Below, piece by piece: positions 27,440-34,906 of a stretch of 64,000 bases of DNA (the first letter of the stretch is position 1; the number at the start of each line of letters is the position of its first letter). The notes beneath the pieces are model-generated. The model saw only the letters and a list, made by a program, of their open reading frames with translations, was not told the origin of the DNA and searched no databases. The DNA is taken from NCBI RefSeq assembly GCF_019823105.1, contig NZ_CP081960.1, positions 423,398-487,397 on the forward strand. The letters are read 5' to 3'. The position numbers and the translations under genes are program-made. Source of the stretch: Halobaculum magnesiiphilum. Its GTDB lineage: Archaea; Halobacteriota; Halobacteria; Halobacteriales; Haloferacaceae.

Positions 27440-27916
27440 ATGTCGAACGAGGAGTCACCCGTCCCTGAGGAGGTCCTCACGAGTGCGAAGGAGCAGCTCG
27501 ACGAGGAGGAGATCTCCTTGGCCGACAACGAAGAAATCCTCCACACGCTGAGCGAGCTCACGCCCGTCTACGAGAGCAATCGGTCGTACTTCGTGCTCGG
27601 GAATTACGATCGAGAGCCGATCCGCCGACTGAATCTGGTGGTCGATCGCCTCAACCGCCGGCAGAACGCCTACGCCTTCCGTATGGTTGATATTCGGGGT
27701 GAGTGGGACAACAGTATTCAGAAATTCTGTCTGATCGCCGATATCGTGACCTACCTCGTTGGTGTCGCCGAGAAAGAACCAAGCGACTTCCTTGTTGAGC
27801 AGGGACTGCTCGTCGGCACGACTGAGTACTTCGCGAAGAGTCACGTCCTCAAACGAGACTATGAGGATGAGGAGCAGCCCTTCGGTTGGATGCAGGACGG
27901 TGTCTTCGAGTTATAA
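27440..27916 (+). CDS. Conserved hypothetical protein divergent from the HTH gene
   Basis: 158 acidic residues with no recognised domain. Regularly folded blocks: LDEEEISLADNEEILHTLSE, LTPVYESNRSYFVLGNYDRE, PIRRLNLVVDRLNRRQNAYA, then QKFCLIADIVTYLVGVAEKE and ASEHR-free charged tails such as LKRDYEDEEQPFGWMQ. The central YFVLGNYDREPIRRL followed by AFRMVDIRGEW may form a nucleotide- or partner-binding alpha/beta core. Its promoter holds the palindromic operators, so it is probably under control of the divergent regulator. A tnpB element is inserted just after its stop codon. Function unknown. Confidence 0.65.
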   Translation: MSNEESPVPEEVLTSAKEQLDEEEISLADNEEILHTLSELTPVYESNRSYFVLGNYDREPIRRLNLVVDRLNRRQNAYAFRMVDIRGEWDNSIQKFCLIADIVTYLVGVAEKEPSDFLVEQGLLVGTTEYFAKSHVLKRDYEDEEQPFGWMQDGVFEL

Positions 27917-27929
27917 AGAACAAGGAGAA

Positions 27930-29370
27930 TACCCGCGCCTTTAGGCCCGGGATGAATCCGACATTCTGACCGACAATCCACCGACGACATTCCAGCCGGA
28001 TATTCCACACTCGGCCGTTGTTTTTAATAAGAACTCTCTAATAACGTGTTATGAAGTCGGTTCGATGCTAGAGACAACCCGCACCTACGTCGCCCGAATC
28101 ACGAACCACCAACAGGTTCGTGACGATCTCAACCAGTGTGGGTTCTCCGCATCCAAACTGTGGAACGTCGGACGCTACTACATCCAACAACGGTGGGATG
28201 ACGATGGTGAGATACCTGACGAAGCCGAATTGAAGTCGGAGTTGAAAGACCACGAACGCTACAGTGACCTGCATTCTCAGTCAAGTCAGCGAGTTCTTGA
28301 AGAACTTGCTGAGGCGTTCAATGGCTGGTACAACTCCGACGACGGCAACAACCCACCGGGCTACCGGAAACGTGGCGACGACCACCCACGCTCCACCGTC
28401 ACATGGAAGAAACGGGCCATCAAGTACGACGACAAACACGACCAACTTCGCCTCTCGAAAGGCTTCAATCTGAAAGAGAGTCGGTCTGACTTCATCCTCG
28501 CCGAGTACGAAACCCGCCCTGACGTAGAAGTTGAGAACATCCAGCAGGTGCGTGCTGTCTGGAACGACGACGAGTGGGAACTCCATCTCGTCTGCAAGAA
28601 AGAGATTTCCGTCGAAGACGCACCCGGTGACAAGACAGCGGGTATCGATCTCGGAATCAGCAACTATCTCGCCATCGACTACGAAGACGGCGCGAGTGAG
28701 TTGTATCCGGGGAACGTGCTGAAAGAGGATAAGCACTACTTCACTCGTGAGGAGTACCAGACTGAAGGCGAGAATGGCCCGTCGAAGAGAGCGCGGAAGG
28801 CTCGGCAGAAACTCTCCCGACGCAAAGACCACTTCCTCCACACCCTCAGCAAACACATCGTTCAGCGGTGTGTCGAAGAAGACGTGGAGAAGATAGCGGT
28901 TGGCGACCTCAGTGACATCCGCGAGGATGAGAACGGTGACTCGCAGAACTGGGGTGCGTCGGGGAACAAGAAGTTGCACGGCTGGGAGTTCGACCGGTTC
29001 GCCCGCCTTCTTGAATACAAGGCCGAGGAACACGGCATCCTCGTTGATCGTGTAGACGAGGAGAACACCTCGAAGACGTGTTCGTGTTGCGGGCAAATTC
29101 GAGACAGCAACCGCGTGGAGCGAGGGCTGTACGTCTGTGAGTCGTGCGAGACGACGATGAATGCAGATGTGAATGGTGCGGTGAACATCCGGAGAAAGAT
29201 AACTCAGAGTCCCCCGACCGGGGATATGAGTAACGGCTGGTTGGCACAGCCCGGAGTCTTCCTGTTCGACCGCGAGAGCGGGACGTTCAAAACGAGAGAA
29301 CAGGGAGACTGCAAACCCTAATATCCCAACGCTCGGGATTCCTCCGGCTTTAGCCGGAGGAGGATGTCAA
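27930..29370 (+). mobile_element. tnpB-only IS605/IS1341-type element
   Basis: The left end carries a hairpin CGCGCCTTTAGGCCCGGG followed by ATGAATCCGACATTC, then GGATATTCCACACTCGG and TTTTTAATAAGAAC. The right end at 29340-29370 is the hairpin CCTCCGGCTTTAGCCGGAGG followed by AGGATGTCAA. It encodes only TnpB and so depends on a TnpA in trans, possibly that at 6280-6660, whose element shares the GGAGGATGTCAA right terminus. The guide RNA would be transcribed across the right end into 29371 onward. Confidence 0.8.
28065..29321 (+). CDS. tnpB: TnpB RNA-guided nuclease (solo)
   Basis: 418 residues. N-terminal domain with GFSASKLWNVGRYYIQQRWD and NNPPGYRKRGDDHPRSTVTW. The RuvC motifs are GIDLGISNYLAIDYEDGAS (first Asp), KIAVGDLSDIRE at the second motif position, zinc ribbon TCSCCGQ...CESC, and MNADVNGAVNIRRK with the last Asp. 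As in the TnpB at 5009, the second-motif Glu is Gly, and a Glu pair occurs before the zinc ribbon (VDEENTSKTCSCCG), matching the rearranged catalytic arrangement. The C-terminal 60 residues extend past the RuvC into the right end. It probably retains its nuclease function. Confidence 0.9.
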   Translation: MLETTRTYVARITNHQQVRDDLNQCGFSASKLWNVGRYYIQQRWDDDGEIPDEAELKSELKDHERYSDLHSQSSQRVLEELAEAFNGWYNSDDGNNPPGYRKRGDDHPRSTVTWKKRAIKYDDKHDQLRLSKGFNLKESRSDFILAEYETRPDVEVENIQQVRAVWNDDEWELHLVCKKEISVEDAPGDKTAGIDLGISNYLAIDYEDGASELYPGNVLKEDKHYFTREEYQTEGENGPSKRARKARQKLSRRKDHFLHTLSKHIVQRCVEEDVEKIAVGDLSDIREDENGDSQNWGASGNKKLHGWEFDRFARLLEYKAEEHGILVDRVDEENTSKTCSCCGQIRDSNRVERGLYVCESCETTMNADVNGAVNIRRKITQSPPTGDMSNGWLAQPGVFLFDRESGTFKTREQGDCKP

Positions 29371-29374
29371 TCGG

Positions 29375-29456
29375 ATGGAAGAGCTTGAAGGCATCCGTGA
29401 GAACAGCTCATGGTCAGGCGTTCATTCGTGGCACTTCCACCAACTCCAACAGTTCA
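29375..29456 (+). pseudogene. Fragment of a different tnpB gene
   Basis: Directly beyond the right end of the element, the frame from 29375 encodes [20 protein letters not shown] and FHQLQQFI. In haloarchaeal TnpB proteins this corresponds to the segment just after the second RuvC motif (xxLEGIRE...WHFHQLxxFIEYKA). Only about 27 codons remain, ending at the stop of the TRAM gene. So the present element lies next to, or was inserted into, an older tnpB copy. Confidence 0.5.
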
Positions 29457-30023
29457 TTCGTAGTGGTGTCGTTCGACCCGCTCGACGACCTCCGCGAACG
29501 CGACGTTCTGCTTCACGCTCGTGACCCTGATCCGGACCCGCTCCCCCTTCTCCGTGTCCGGGACGATGATCACGTACCCGCGGTCGACGCGGGCGATCCC
29601 GTCGCCCTGGTCGCCGATCCCCTCGATGTCGACGGTCACCTCGTCGCCACGGTCGACCGGGGGCTCCGGTTCGCCGGTTTCGTCCGTCTCGTTCGTTGTA
29701 TCGGAAGGCTCCCCCGAACCCTCGGACGACGTAGCACTTGGCGACGGTTCGGCGTCGGTGTGGTTCGGGTGGTCAGTCGAGGCACCGCCCGATCCATCAA
29801 CCCCGTTGGTTCCGGCATCACTGGTTGCCGTGTCGACATCGTCGTCTGAGGATACCCCCACGTCCGCACCCTCGCGTTGACCGAGGATGGCGACGCGATA
29901 GACGTGTTCGGGACGAAGCGTGTCCAGACGGACTTCCTGCTTCGGTACCTCTACTACGTACGACCCGTCCTGCTCTTCCACTTCGGCACTGAATACACAG
30001 CGTAGATCCTCTGATATCTCCAT
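29454..30023 (-). CDS. TRAM-domain protein with acidic linker
   Basis: 189 residues. The N-terminal small beta domain ([40 protein letters not shown]) is followed by an acidic low-complexity linker of about 75 residues rich in Asp, Ser, Thr and Gly. A TRAM domain follows at about 122-185: [40 protein letters not shown] and [22 protein letters not shown] domains are small OB-like RNA-binding modules; stand-alone haloarchaeal TRAM proteins are thought to act as RNA chaperones. The linker is long for the family. The stop codon lies at the junction with a tnpB fragment. A promoter is expected just before 30023. Confidence 0.85.
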   Translation of the reverse strand: MEISEDLRCVFSAEVEEQDGSYVVEVPKQEVRLDTLRPEHVYRVAILGQREGADVGVSSDDDVDTATSDAGTNGVDGSGGASTDHPNHTDAEPSPSATSSEGSGEPSDTTNETDETGEPEPPVDRGDEVTVDIEGIGDQGDGIARVDRGYVIIVPDTEKGERVRIRVTSVKQNVAFAEVVERVERHHYE

Positions 30024-30819
30024 TCACTCGAGGTTCACACCGCAGTTATGTTAACCCTACGTGTCCCCGAAGCCGAAACTGATCGGTCATTCGACGTGAA
30101 AACTCGGAGAACGAATCATCACTGATCGACTGTTCAGTGATCACTCTTCTCGACCAACACCGTGAGAGACCGAAAGGCCCAGTCAATGACTCCACCGGGC
30201 GACTCACCGGGAACTACACCACGATGTCCGCCGTAATTGCCGGAAGATCGCTGGTCCGGTCACGCCAACACCACCGTGTCCGCAGTTTCTGCCGAGACAC
30301 GTTGGTCGATCGGGTCCGTTGGAATAGAATTCCAGGAGAAGCTCTGTGTAGTCGCGCGGAGTGGGAGAACAGAACAGCGGACATCGTGGTGTTCGAATCC
30401 GCACGTTCGCCGGAGTTCCGACCCCGATCACTGTCGCGAATGGTGACGACGCGTCGTTGTGGCTGATGAATCCGTTTCGTCTCTACCCCACGTCGTCAGG
30501 AACGACGAACCCACGTCGATATCGTCAGAGGTGAAAGCAGTGTATCCTCGTCATCTCGAGGACACACCACGATGTCCGCCGTTCTTCTGGCGAAACGATC
30601 GGCGGAACAGCGGACACGGTGGTGTTAGCTCGGTGAGTCGAACCGCGAAGATATCCGAGTTCCGGGCGTATTTCGGTCTGTTGTCCGATAGCTATCCATC
30701 GAGTGAGATTTCCAACCGGGTCGGACACTCTCCCCCCACTATGTCCGCGGTTCTCTTGCGGACCAGTGTCCCCGCTGATGAAGTCGAACGTTCTCGGGCC
30801 GAAACGAGTTCGTTCAGTT

Positions 30820-30905
30820 CTAGTATCTTTCAAAACACCTAATCAAAACTCAACTTCTACTGCCATACGGACTAACTCGTGTTTGTGTGATATAAATCCA
30901 CCGGG
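30820..30905. other. Candidate duplex-unwinding element
   Basis: Sequence such as TATCTTTCAAAACACCTAAT and AAAACTCAACTTC, and TGTGATATAAATCC, gives a local AT content clearly higher than the flanking DNA. It lies between opposed origin boxes (30733 minus, 30948 plus), the usual position of the unwinding region. Inferred from composition and position only. Confidence 0.4.
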
Positions 30906-30984
30906 TTTCTAGAACAGCAACCTCCCCCGGGGGACACCTGATCGCCAGAACAGCGGACAAAGTGGAGGGGGTGTGTCCGAACGC

Positions 30985-31005
30985 CATTATATACATTTTA
31001 TACCA
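30985..31005 (+). promoter_or_regulatory. TATA-type promoter of orc
   Basis: TTATATACATTTTATACC gives two TATA-like elements about 25-30 bases before the expected transcript start, itself some 70 bases ahead of the start codon. It is bracketed by the box at 30948 and half sites at 31013 and 31047, so Orc binding would block transcription. Confidence 0.45.
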
Positions 31006-31095
31006 TCTCCCGGAACAGCGGAAACGGCGGACGCTCCGGACACTCCGGACGCGGTGGTTTTATCATTCGTCCCACGTATGTACCGACGACTACCA

Positions 31096-32361
31096 ATGGG
31101 GATGTTCGAGCGGGATACAGATATCTACCGCGACCGCGACGCCCTCCGGGAGGATTATCAACCGGAGCAGTTGGTCGGCCGCGATGAGGAGCTCGACACC
31201 TACCGCGCCGCGCTCCAACCCGTGATCAACGGGGAACAGCCGAACAACGTCTTCCTCTACGGGAAGACCGGGGTAGGGAAGACCGCGGCGACCCGGTACC
31301 TTCTGCAACACCTCCAGGAGGACGCCGCACACTACGACGACATCGAGCTCACCGTCGTCGCGCTCAACTGTGACGGGCTGACCTCGTCGTATCAGGTCGC
31401 GACGCGGCTCGTCAATGAGTTCCGGGACGACACCGAACAGATATCCACAACCGGGTATCCGCGGGCCAGCGTCTACGAGATGTTGTGGAGCGAACTCGAC
31501 GAGTGCGGCGGGACGATCCTCATCGTTCTCGACGAGGTCGATCACGTCGAGGACGACTCGATCCTCTATCAGCTCCCGCGTGCCCGGGCGAACGGGAACC
31601 TCTCGACGGCGAAGATCGGGATCGTCGGCATCTCCAACGATTTCTCGTTTCGCGACGACCTCTCCCCGAAGGTTCGGTCCTCGCTGTGTGAACAGGAGAT
31701 CCACTTCCCCGCCTACGACGCGACGGACCTCCAGAAGATCCTCGAACAGCGCGTCGAAGTCGCGTTCCACGACGGCGTCCTCGATCCCGGCGTCATCCCG
31801 CTGTGTGCCGCCTACGGGGCGAAGGACGCCGGTGACGCCCGCCAGTCGATCGACCTGCTGATGAAGGCCGGCGACCTCGCTCGCGACGACGACACCGAGC
31901 GAGTCGCCGAGGAACACGTCGAACGCGGACGTCGCGCGCTCGAACGCGGTCGGATCAAGGAGGGGATCACCGGATTGACCCAGCACGGGCATCTCGTTCT
32001 CTACGCCCTTCTCACGCTCGATCTCGAGAACGAGGCTCCGGTCCGTTCGCGGGACGTTCGGCCGCGGTACACACGCTTCGCCGAGATGGCCGACCGCGAT
32101 CCGCTCGTTCCCCGCCGAATGCGCGATCACCTCTCGGAACTGGCGATGTTGGGTATCATCTCGGTGACTGAGCGAAACGAGGGTCGGCGTGGCGGCACCT
32201 ATCGTGAATACGCGCTCGACATGGACGTCGACCTGCTCCTCGACGCGATGGCGGACACCGTTCAGGACGTCGGTGTTCACCAGTCGGTGAAGGAGTTCCT
32301 CCTCGAAGACCCGACTGACGACTTCACCGACGCTCGCGTCTCGGACTTCGCGGAAGACTGA
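31096..32361 (+). CDS. orc: Orc1/Cdc6-type replication initiator
   Basis: 421 residues from ATG 31096 (MGMFERDTDIYRDRDALRED), the family-typical start; an ATG six codons upstream is possible, and the longer open frame is rejected because it reads through origin boxes. AAA+ core: YQPEQLVGRDEELDTYRAAL, Walker A FLYGKTGVGKTAATRYLLQH, Walker B TILIVLDEVDHVEDDSILYQ, sensor 1 IGIVGISNDFSF, sensor 2 region DAGDARQSIDLLMKAG. The C-terminal winged helix reads HLVLYALLTLDLENEAPVRS, RDHLSELAMLGIISVTERNE and GGTYREYALDMDVDLLLD. It binds the flanking origin boxes, melts the origin and recruits MCM. Origin boxes on its own promoter suggest autoregulation. Confidence 0.95.
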   Translation: MGMFERDTDIYRDRDALREDYQPEQLVGRDEELDTYRAALQPVINGEQPNNVFLYGKTGVGKTAATRYLLQHLQEDAAHYDDIELTVVALNCDGLTSSYQVATRLVNEFRDDTEQISTTGYPRASVYEMLWSELDECGGTILIVLDEVDHVEDDSILYQLPRARANGNLSTAKIGIVGISNDFSFRDDLSPKVRSSLCEQEIHFPAYDATDLQKILEQRVEVAFHDGVLDPGVIPLCAAYGAKDAGDARQSIDLLMKAGDLARDDDTERVAEEHVERGRRALERGRIKEGITGLTQHGHLVLYALLTLDLENEAPVRSRDVRPRYTRFAEMADRDPLVPRRMRDHLSELAMLGIISVTERNEGRRGGTYREYALDMDVDLLLDAMADTVQDVGVHQSVKEFLLEDPTDDFTDARVSDFAED

Positions 32362-32440
32362 TCGCGGCACGACCGACCGCTGACCTCCGAGACTCCTTGC
32401 GACACCGGGACCGCTCCAGAGTAGCCGCAGCAGCGATCAG

Positions 32441-32461
32441 TAACAGCGGACGAGGTGGTGT
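32441..32461 (+). repeat. Origin recognition box downstream of orc
   Basis: TAACAGCGGAC, GAG, GTGGTGT: 20 of 21 positions fit the consensus from the left array. It is the only box between the orc stop and the inserted tnpB element. Confidence 0.8.
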
Positions 32462-32489
32462 GGCGAGGAAGCGAGTAGAAGGAAGCGAG

Positions 32490-33875
32490 TAAATCGCCTC
32501 GGGGTCAAGCCCCGAGGCTTTCGCGTGGACTCCCGTTCTATGCCTCAGTAGAGGCAGGGGGGACGTACTCCCCGCTTACATTCAGCGTCCCGCGATTCAA
32601 GCGCACATCTACGGGTGCGCCTCCATCGTCTGCGTTTTGCCGACGACGGAGATACTGCAAACCGATGTTCTTGGAAGCGTTGTAGTCCGCGTGGTTCTCG
32701 TACCCACACTGCTGACACTCGAACGCTGCTCCTGACCGATTGGCGTCGTGGGTAAACCCACACATCGAGCAACGCTTCGACGTATTTCGGGGGTCAACCT
32801 GTACGGCCTCGATACCGAGTTCTTCGGCCTTGTATTCGACGTACTCATAGAGACGTCGGAACGCCCAGATGTGTTGCCACGTCGCCTCGGTGATGTTCTC
32901 CCGAATGTGGGTCAAGTCCTCGAACACGATGTGCGAACAGTCATTTTCGACGGCCTCCCCGGTAAGTTCGTTCGCCACCGTGTGCAGGTGTATTTCGAAC
33001 CGCCCGTACTCTTTCTGCCCCACTGACTCGATGTTTTCGTGGGCGTGACGAGAGCCACACTGCTGGAGCGAGCCACGACGCCTCTCGTATTCTCGACGCC
33101 AGTGGTTGAACTCGTCTGCCGACCAGAACACCCCAGTCGAAGTGACCGCGAGGTTGTTCACGCCCAAATCCACACCAAGGACTGTTCTGTGCTTGGAATC
33201 GGATTCAGACAGTTCCTCGTCGGCTTCGACTTTCCGCATGGATGCGTGCAAGTACCAGTTGCCGTCGCGGTACTGCAAGTGCGCCATCCGAAACTCGAAA
33301 TCCTGGTCGGAGACGTACTTCGTCGGCGGAATCTCCGAGTCGTCGGGAAGGATGTAATCACACTCAATGCGCCCGTCTACGGTCGAAAGCGATACGTGGT
33401 CACGGTGGAACGTTGCACTCCGCTTATCGTACACTGCGCTGTCTGCCGAGAAGTGGGGTTTCGACGTGTTCTCACCACGTTCAAGACGCGAGACTCCGCT
33501 TTTGGTGGCTTCGACAGCGCGACGAATCCCTTTCTGGACGAGATTCGCGGTAAGGTCGGTTTCGTCGCGGAGTTGGTCGTACAGAGCGCGTTCGGCTTTG
33601 GCTTTGGAGGTGACGTGGTAGCCGTCGTTACCGTGCCAGCACCACTCACTTGCGGTGTTGGCGCAGTGTTTGAACTGCTCGACCGTCTCTCGAAGGGAGG
33701 CGTCGGCTCCTTCGGGAGTGTCGAGTTTGATCACGGCGGTACGACGGTATTCCACTGTGTTTTCACAAATACTGTCTGTGTTACTTATATGCCTGGGAGT
33801 CGGCCTACCATCGTAACGTGGTTTGTGTCATCGGTTGTCCGCTTCCTCCCCGACCTCAAGGGTCGGGGCATCCGC
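32490..33875 (-). mobile_element. tnpB-only element inserted in the origin
   Basis: The right end near 32495 has hairpin GCCTCGGGGTCAAGCCCCGA followed by GGCTTTCGCGTGG. The left end near 33848-33868 has hairpin CCCCGACCTCAAGGGTCGGGG. It encodes only TnpB. It separates the box at 32441 from the boxes at 33942 and 33967, so it landed inside the right ORB array. Next to its right end is a short tandem repeat, GGAAGCGAGTA, occurring twice within 25 bases. The left internal sequence GGGAGTCGGCCT is shared with the element at 39808-41240. Confidence 0.75.
32538..33755 (-). CDS. tnpB: TnpB RNA-guided nuclease (solo, canonical catalytic site)
   Basis: 405 residues. N-terminal helical domain (EQFKHCANTASEWCWHGNDG, TDLTANLVQKGIRRAVEATK). 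The RuvC domain has VLGVDLGVNNLAVTSTGVFW (Asp), SHIVFEDLTHIRENITEATW (canonical Glu in FEDL), zinc ribbon CSMCGFTHDANRSGAAFECQ and QCGYENHADYNASKNIG with the last Asp. All three catalytic acids are in the usual places. It closely resembles the TnpB at 39814 (same LTANLVQKGIRRA block). No tnpA partner. It would make an origin-adjacent guide from the sequence just beyond its right end. Confidence 0.92.
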   Translation of the reverse strand: MEYRRTAVIKLDTPEGADASLRETVEQFKHCANTASEWCWHGNDGYHVTSKAKAERALYDQLRDETDLTANLVQKGIRRAVEATKSGVSRLERGENTSKPHFSADSAVYDKRSATFHRDHVSLSTVDGRIECDYILPDDSEIPPTKYVSDQDFEFRMAHLQYRDGNWYLHASMRKVEADEELSESDSKHRTVLGVDLGVNNLAVTSTGVFWSADEFNHWRREYERRRGSLQQCGSRHAHENIESVGQKEYGRFEIHLHTVANELTGEAVENDCSHIVFEDLTHIRENITEATWQHIWAFRRLYEYVEYKAEELGIEAVQVDPRNTSKRCSMCGFTHDANRSGAAFECQQCGYENHADYNASKNIGLQYLRRRQNADDGGAPVDVRLNRGTLNVSGEYVPPASTEA

Positions 33876-33941
33876 CTTGTACCGCTTGTGAAATAATGGC
33901 TTGAACGGGAACGGGGGATCGGAGTACCGTATTCGGAATTC

Positions 33942-34349
33942 GAACAGCGGACGAGGTGGTGTGAAAGCTCCGGACACGGTGGTGTAGATCCGGCCGTCTG
34001 TGGGTCAGGTTCACCACTCATCCACGGTCACCGCCCCGGCGACCAGACAACTCGACCGGGCCAGCGACGTATCCCTGTCCATCACAACAGCGGACACAGT
34101 GGTGTCGATGCGGCTCGAACGGTTCGGTACAGCCGCTCGAACTCGCCGCGCGTCCTTCCGACTCGCCCGCGGAGGGAACAACTGACACTCATTCGACGCA
34201 GCTGACAGTCTCGGTTCGATCAGAATTCGAAGGTATTAGAGCCATATACCGCTGATTCCATGAAGAACTCTTCCGAATCGAGGTCACCGGACACCACCGC
34301 GTCCGCTGTTCTGCTCGCGCCTTACCGTGAACAGCGGACATTGTGGTGT
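33942..34349. other. Right half of the replication origin: ORB array
   Basis: Five copies of the 21-base box: 33942-33962 (plus, GAACAGCGGAC GAG GTGGTGT), 33967-33985 (plus, shortened, beginning GCTCCGGAC), 34085-34105 (plus, CAACAGCGGAC ACA GTGGTGT), 34291-34311 (minus) and 34329-34349 (plus). The last two form a back-to-back pair 59 bases long, matching the pair at 30564-30625. The array runs up to the Hsp20 gene terminus; no gene lies in 33876-34442. Confidence 0.8.
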
Positions 34350-34442
34350 GACAACCACCGCACTGACTTGCGTATCTGAGATCGGACGCCGTCGACGGCG
34401 CTTCGACCGCCCGCGCCGAAGGCGGGCGGACGGCCCCTCGAC

Positions 34443-34889
34443 CTACTCGCCTTTGACGTGAATCTCCTCGTATCGATCCGTCGCGGCTTTCGGCAGCGAG
34501 ATCATACACACGCCGTCGTTGAGTTCCGCCTCGGCGCCGCCGGCCCTGACGACCGCCGGGAGCGTGACCATCCGCTCGACGGTGGTCGGGCGCTCGCGCG
34601 CGACGACGGTGTCGGTCTCTCCGATCTCCTCCTCACGTGTTGCGTCGATCAACAGCGTCTGTTGATCGATACGCACCCGAATGTCGTCGGCGTCATAGCC
34701 GGGGAGGTCGACGTAGGCGATGACCGAATCGCCCGCGTCGACGATGTCGACGTCCGGGTACGCGAACCGCTGTTGGTTTGGCTGGAACGTCGGCTCCTGC
34801 GTGGATTGCGTGACGTTCCAGTCGGTCGCCTGCGATGTCTCGCCGCCGCGCGACTCGACCTGCGTTTCGTTGAATGGGAAACTGGACAT
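34443..34889 (-). CDS. Hsp20 / alpha-crystallin small heat-shock protein
   Basis: 148 residues. After a disordered, Q/T-rich N-terminus (QATDWNVTQSTQEPTFQPNQ) comes the alpha-crystallin domain, about residues 42-145: PDVDIVDAGDSVIAYVDLPG, YDADDIRVRIDQQTLLIDAT, then VARERPTTVERMVTLPAVVR and the conserved AEAELNDGVCMISLPKAA. The AxLNxGV-type motif appears as AELNDGVCMISLP. ATP-independent holdase chaperone. It lies 17 bases downstream of the glutamine-rich QFGQQ protein gene, so the two are co-transcribed. Its own N-terminus is also Gln-rich, which may help it bind its partner. Confidence 0.92.
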   Translation of the reverse strand: MSSFPFNETQVESRGGETSQATDWNVTQSTQEPTFQPNQQRFAYPDVDIVDAGDSVIAYVDLPGYDADDIRVRIDQQTLLIDATREEEIGETDTVVARERPTTVERMVTLPAVVRAGGAEAELNDGVCMISLPKAATDRYEEIHVKGE

Positions 34890-34906
34890 CCGATTCTCTC
34901 AGGTGG

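Larger units (their letters stand above)
30216..31061. other. Left half of a replication origin: ORB array upstream of orc
   Basis: A gene-free kilobase with repeated boxes reading GAACAGCGGAC, three variable bases, GTGGTGT. Good copies: 30216-30236 (minus), 30268-30290 (minus), 30372-30392 (plus), 30564-30584 (minus), 30605-30625 (plus). Weaker: 30733-30754 (minus) and 30948-30974 (plus, followed by GGAGGGGGTGT). Half sites at 31013-31030 and 31047-31061. The copies flank the orc gene and change orientation, as origin recognition boxes do. The box differs from the common haloarchaeal chromosomal ORB (TTTCCACTGGAAAC type), implying a lineage-specific initiator-origin pair. The relatively AT-rich 30820-30900 is the best unwinding-element candidate. 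Confidence 0.8.

Noticed and set aside
30973..31095. N-terminal extension of Orc from 30973
   Set aside because: The extra 41 codons read through origin boxes and a TATA element and are not Orc-like; the family start at 31096 fits better.
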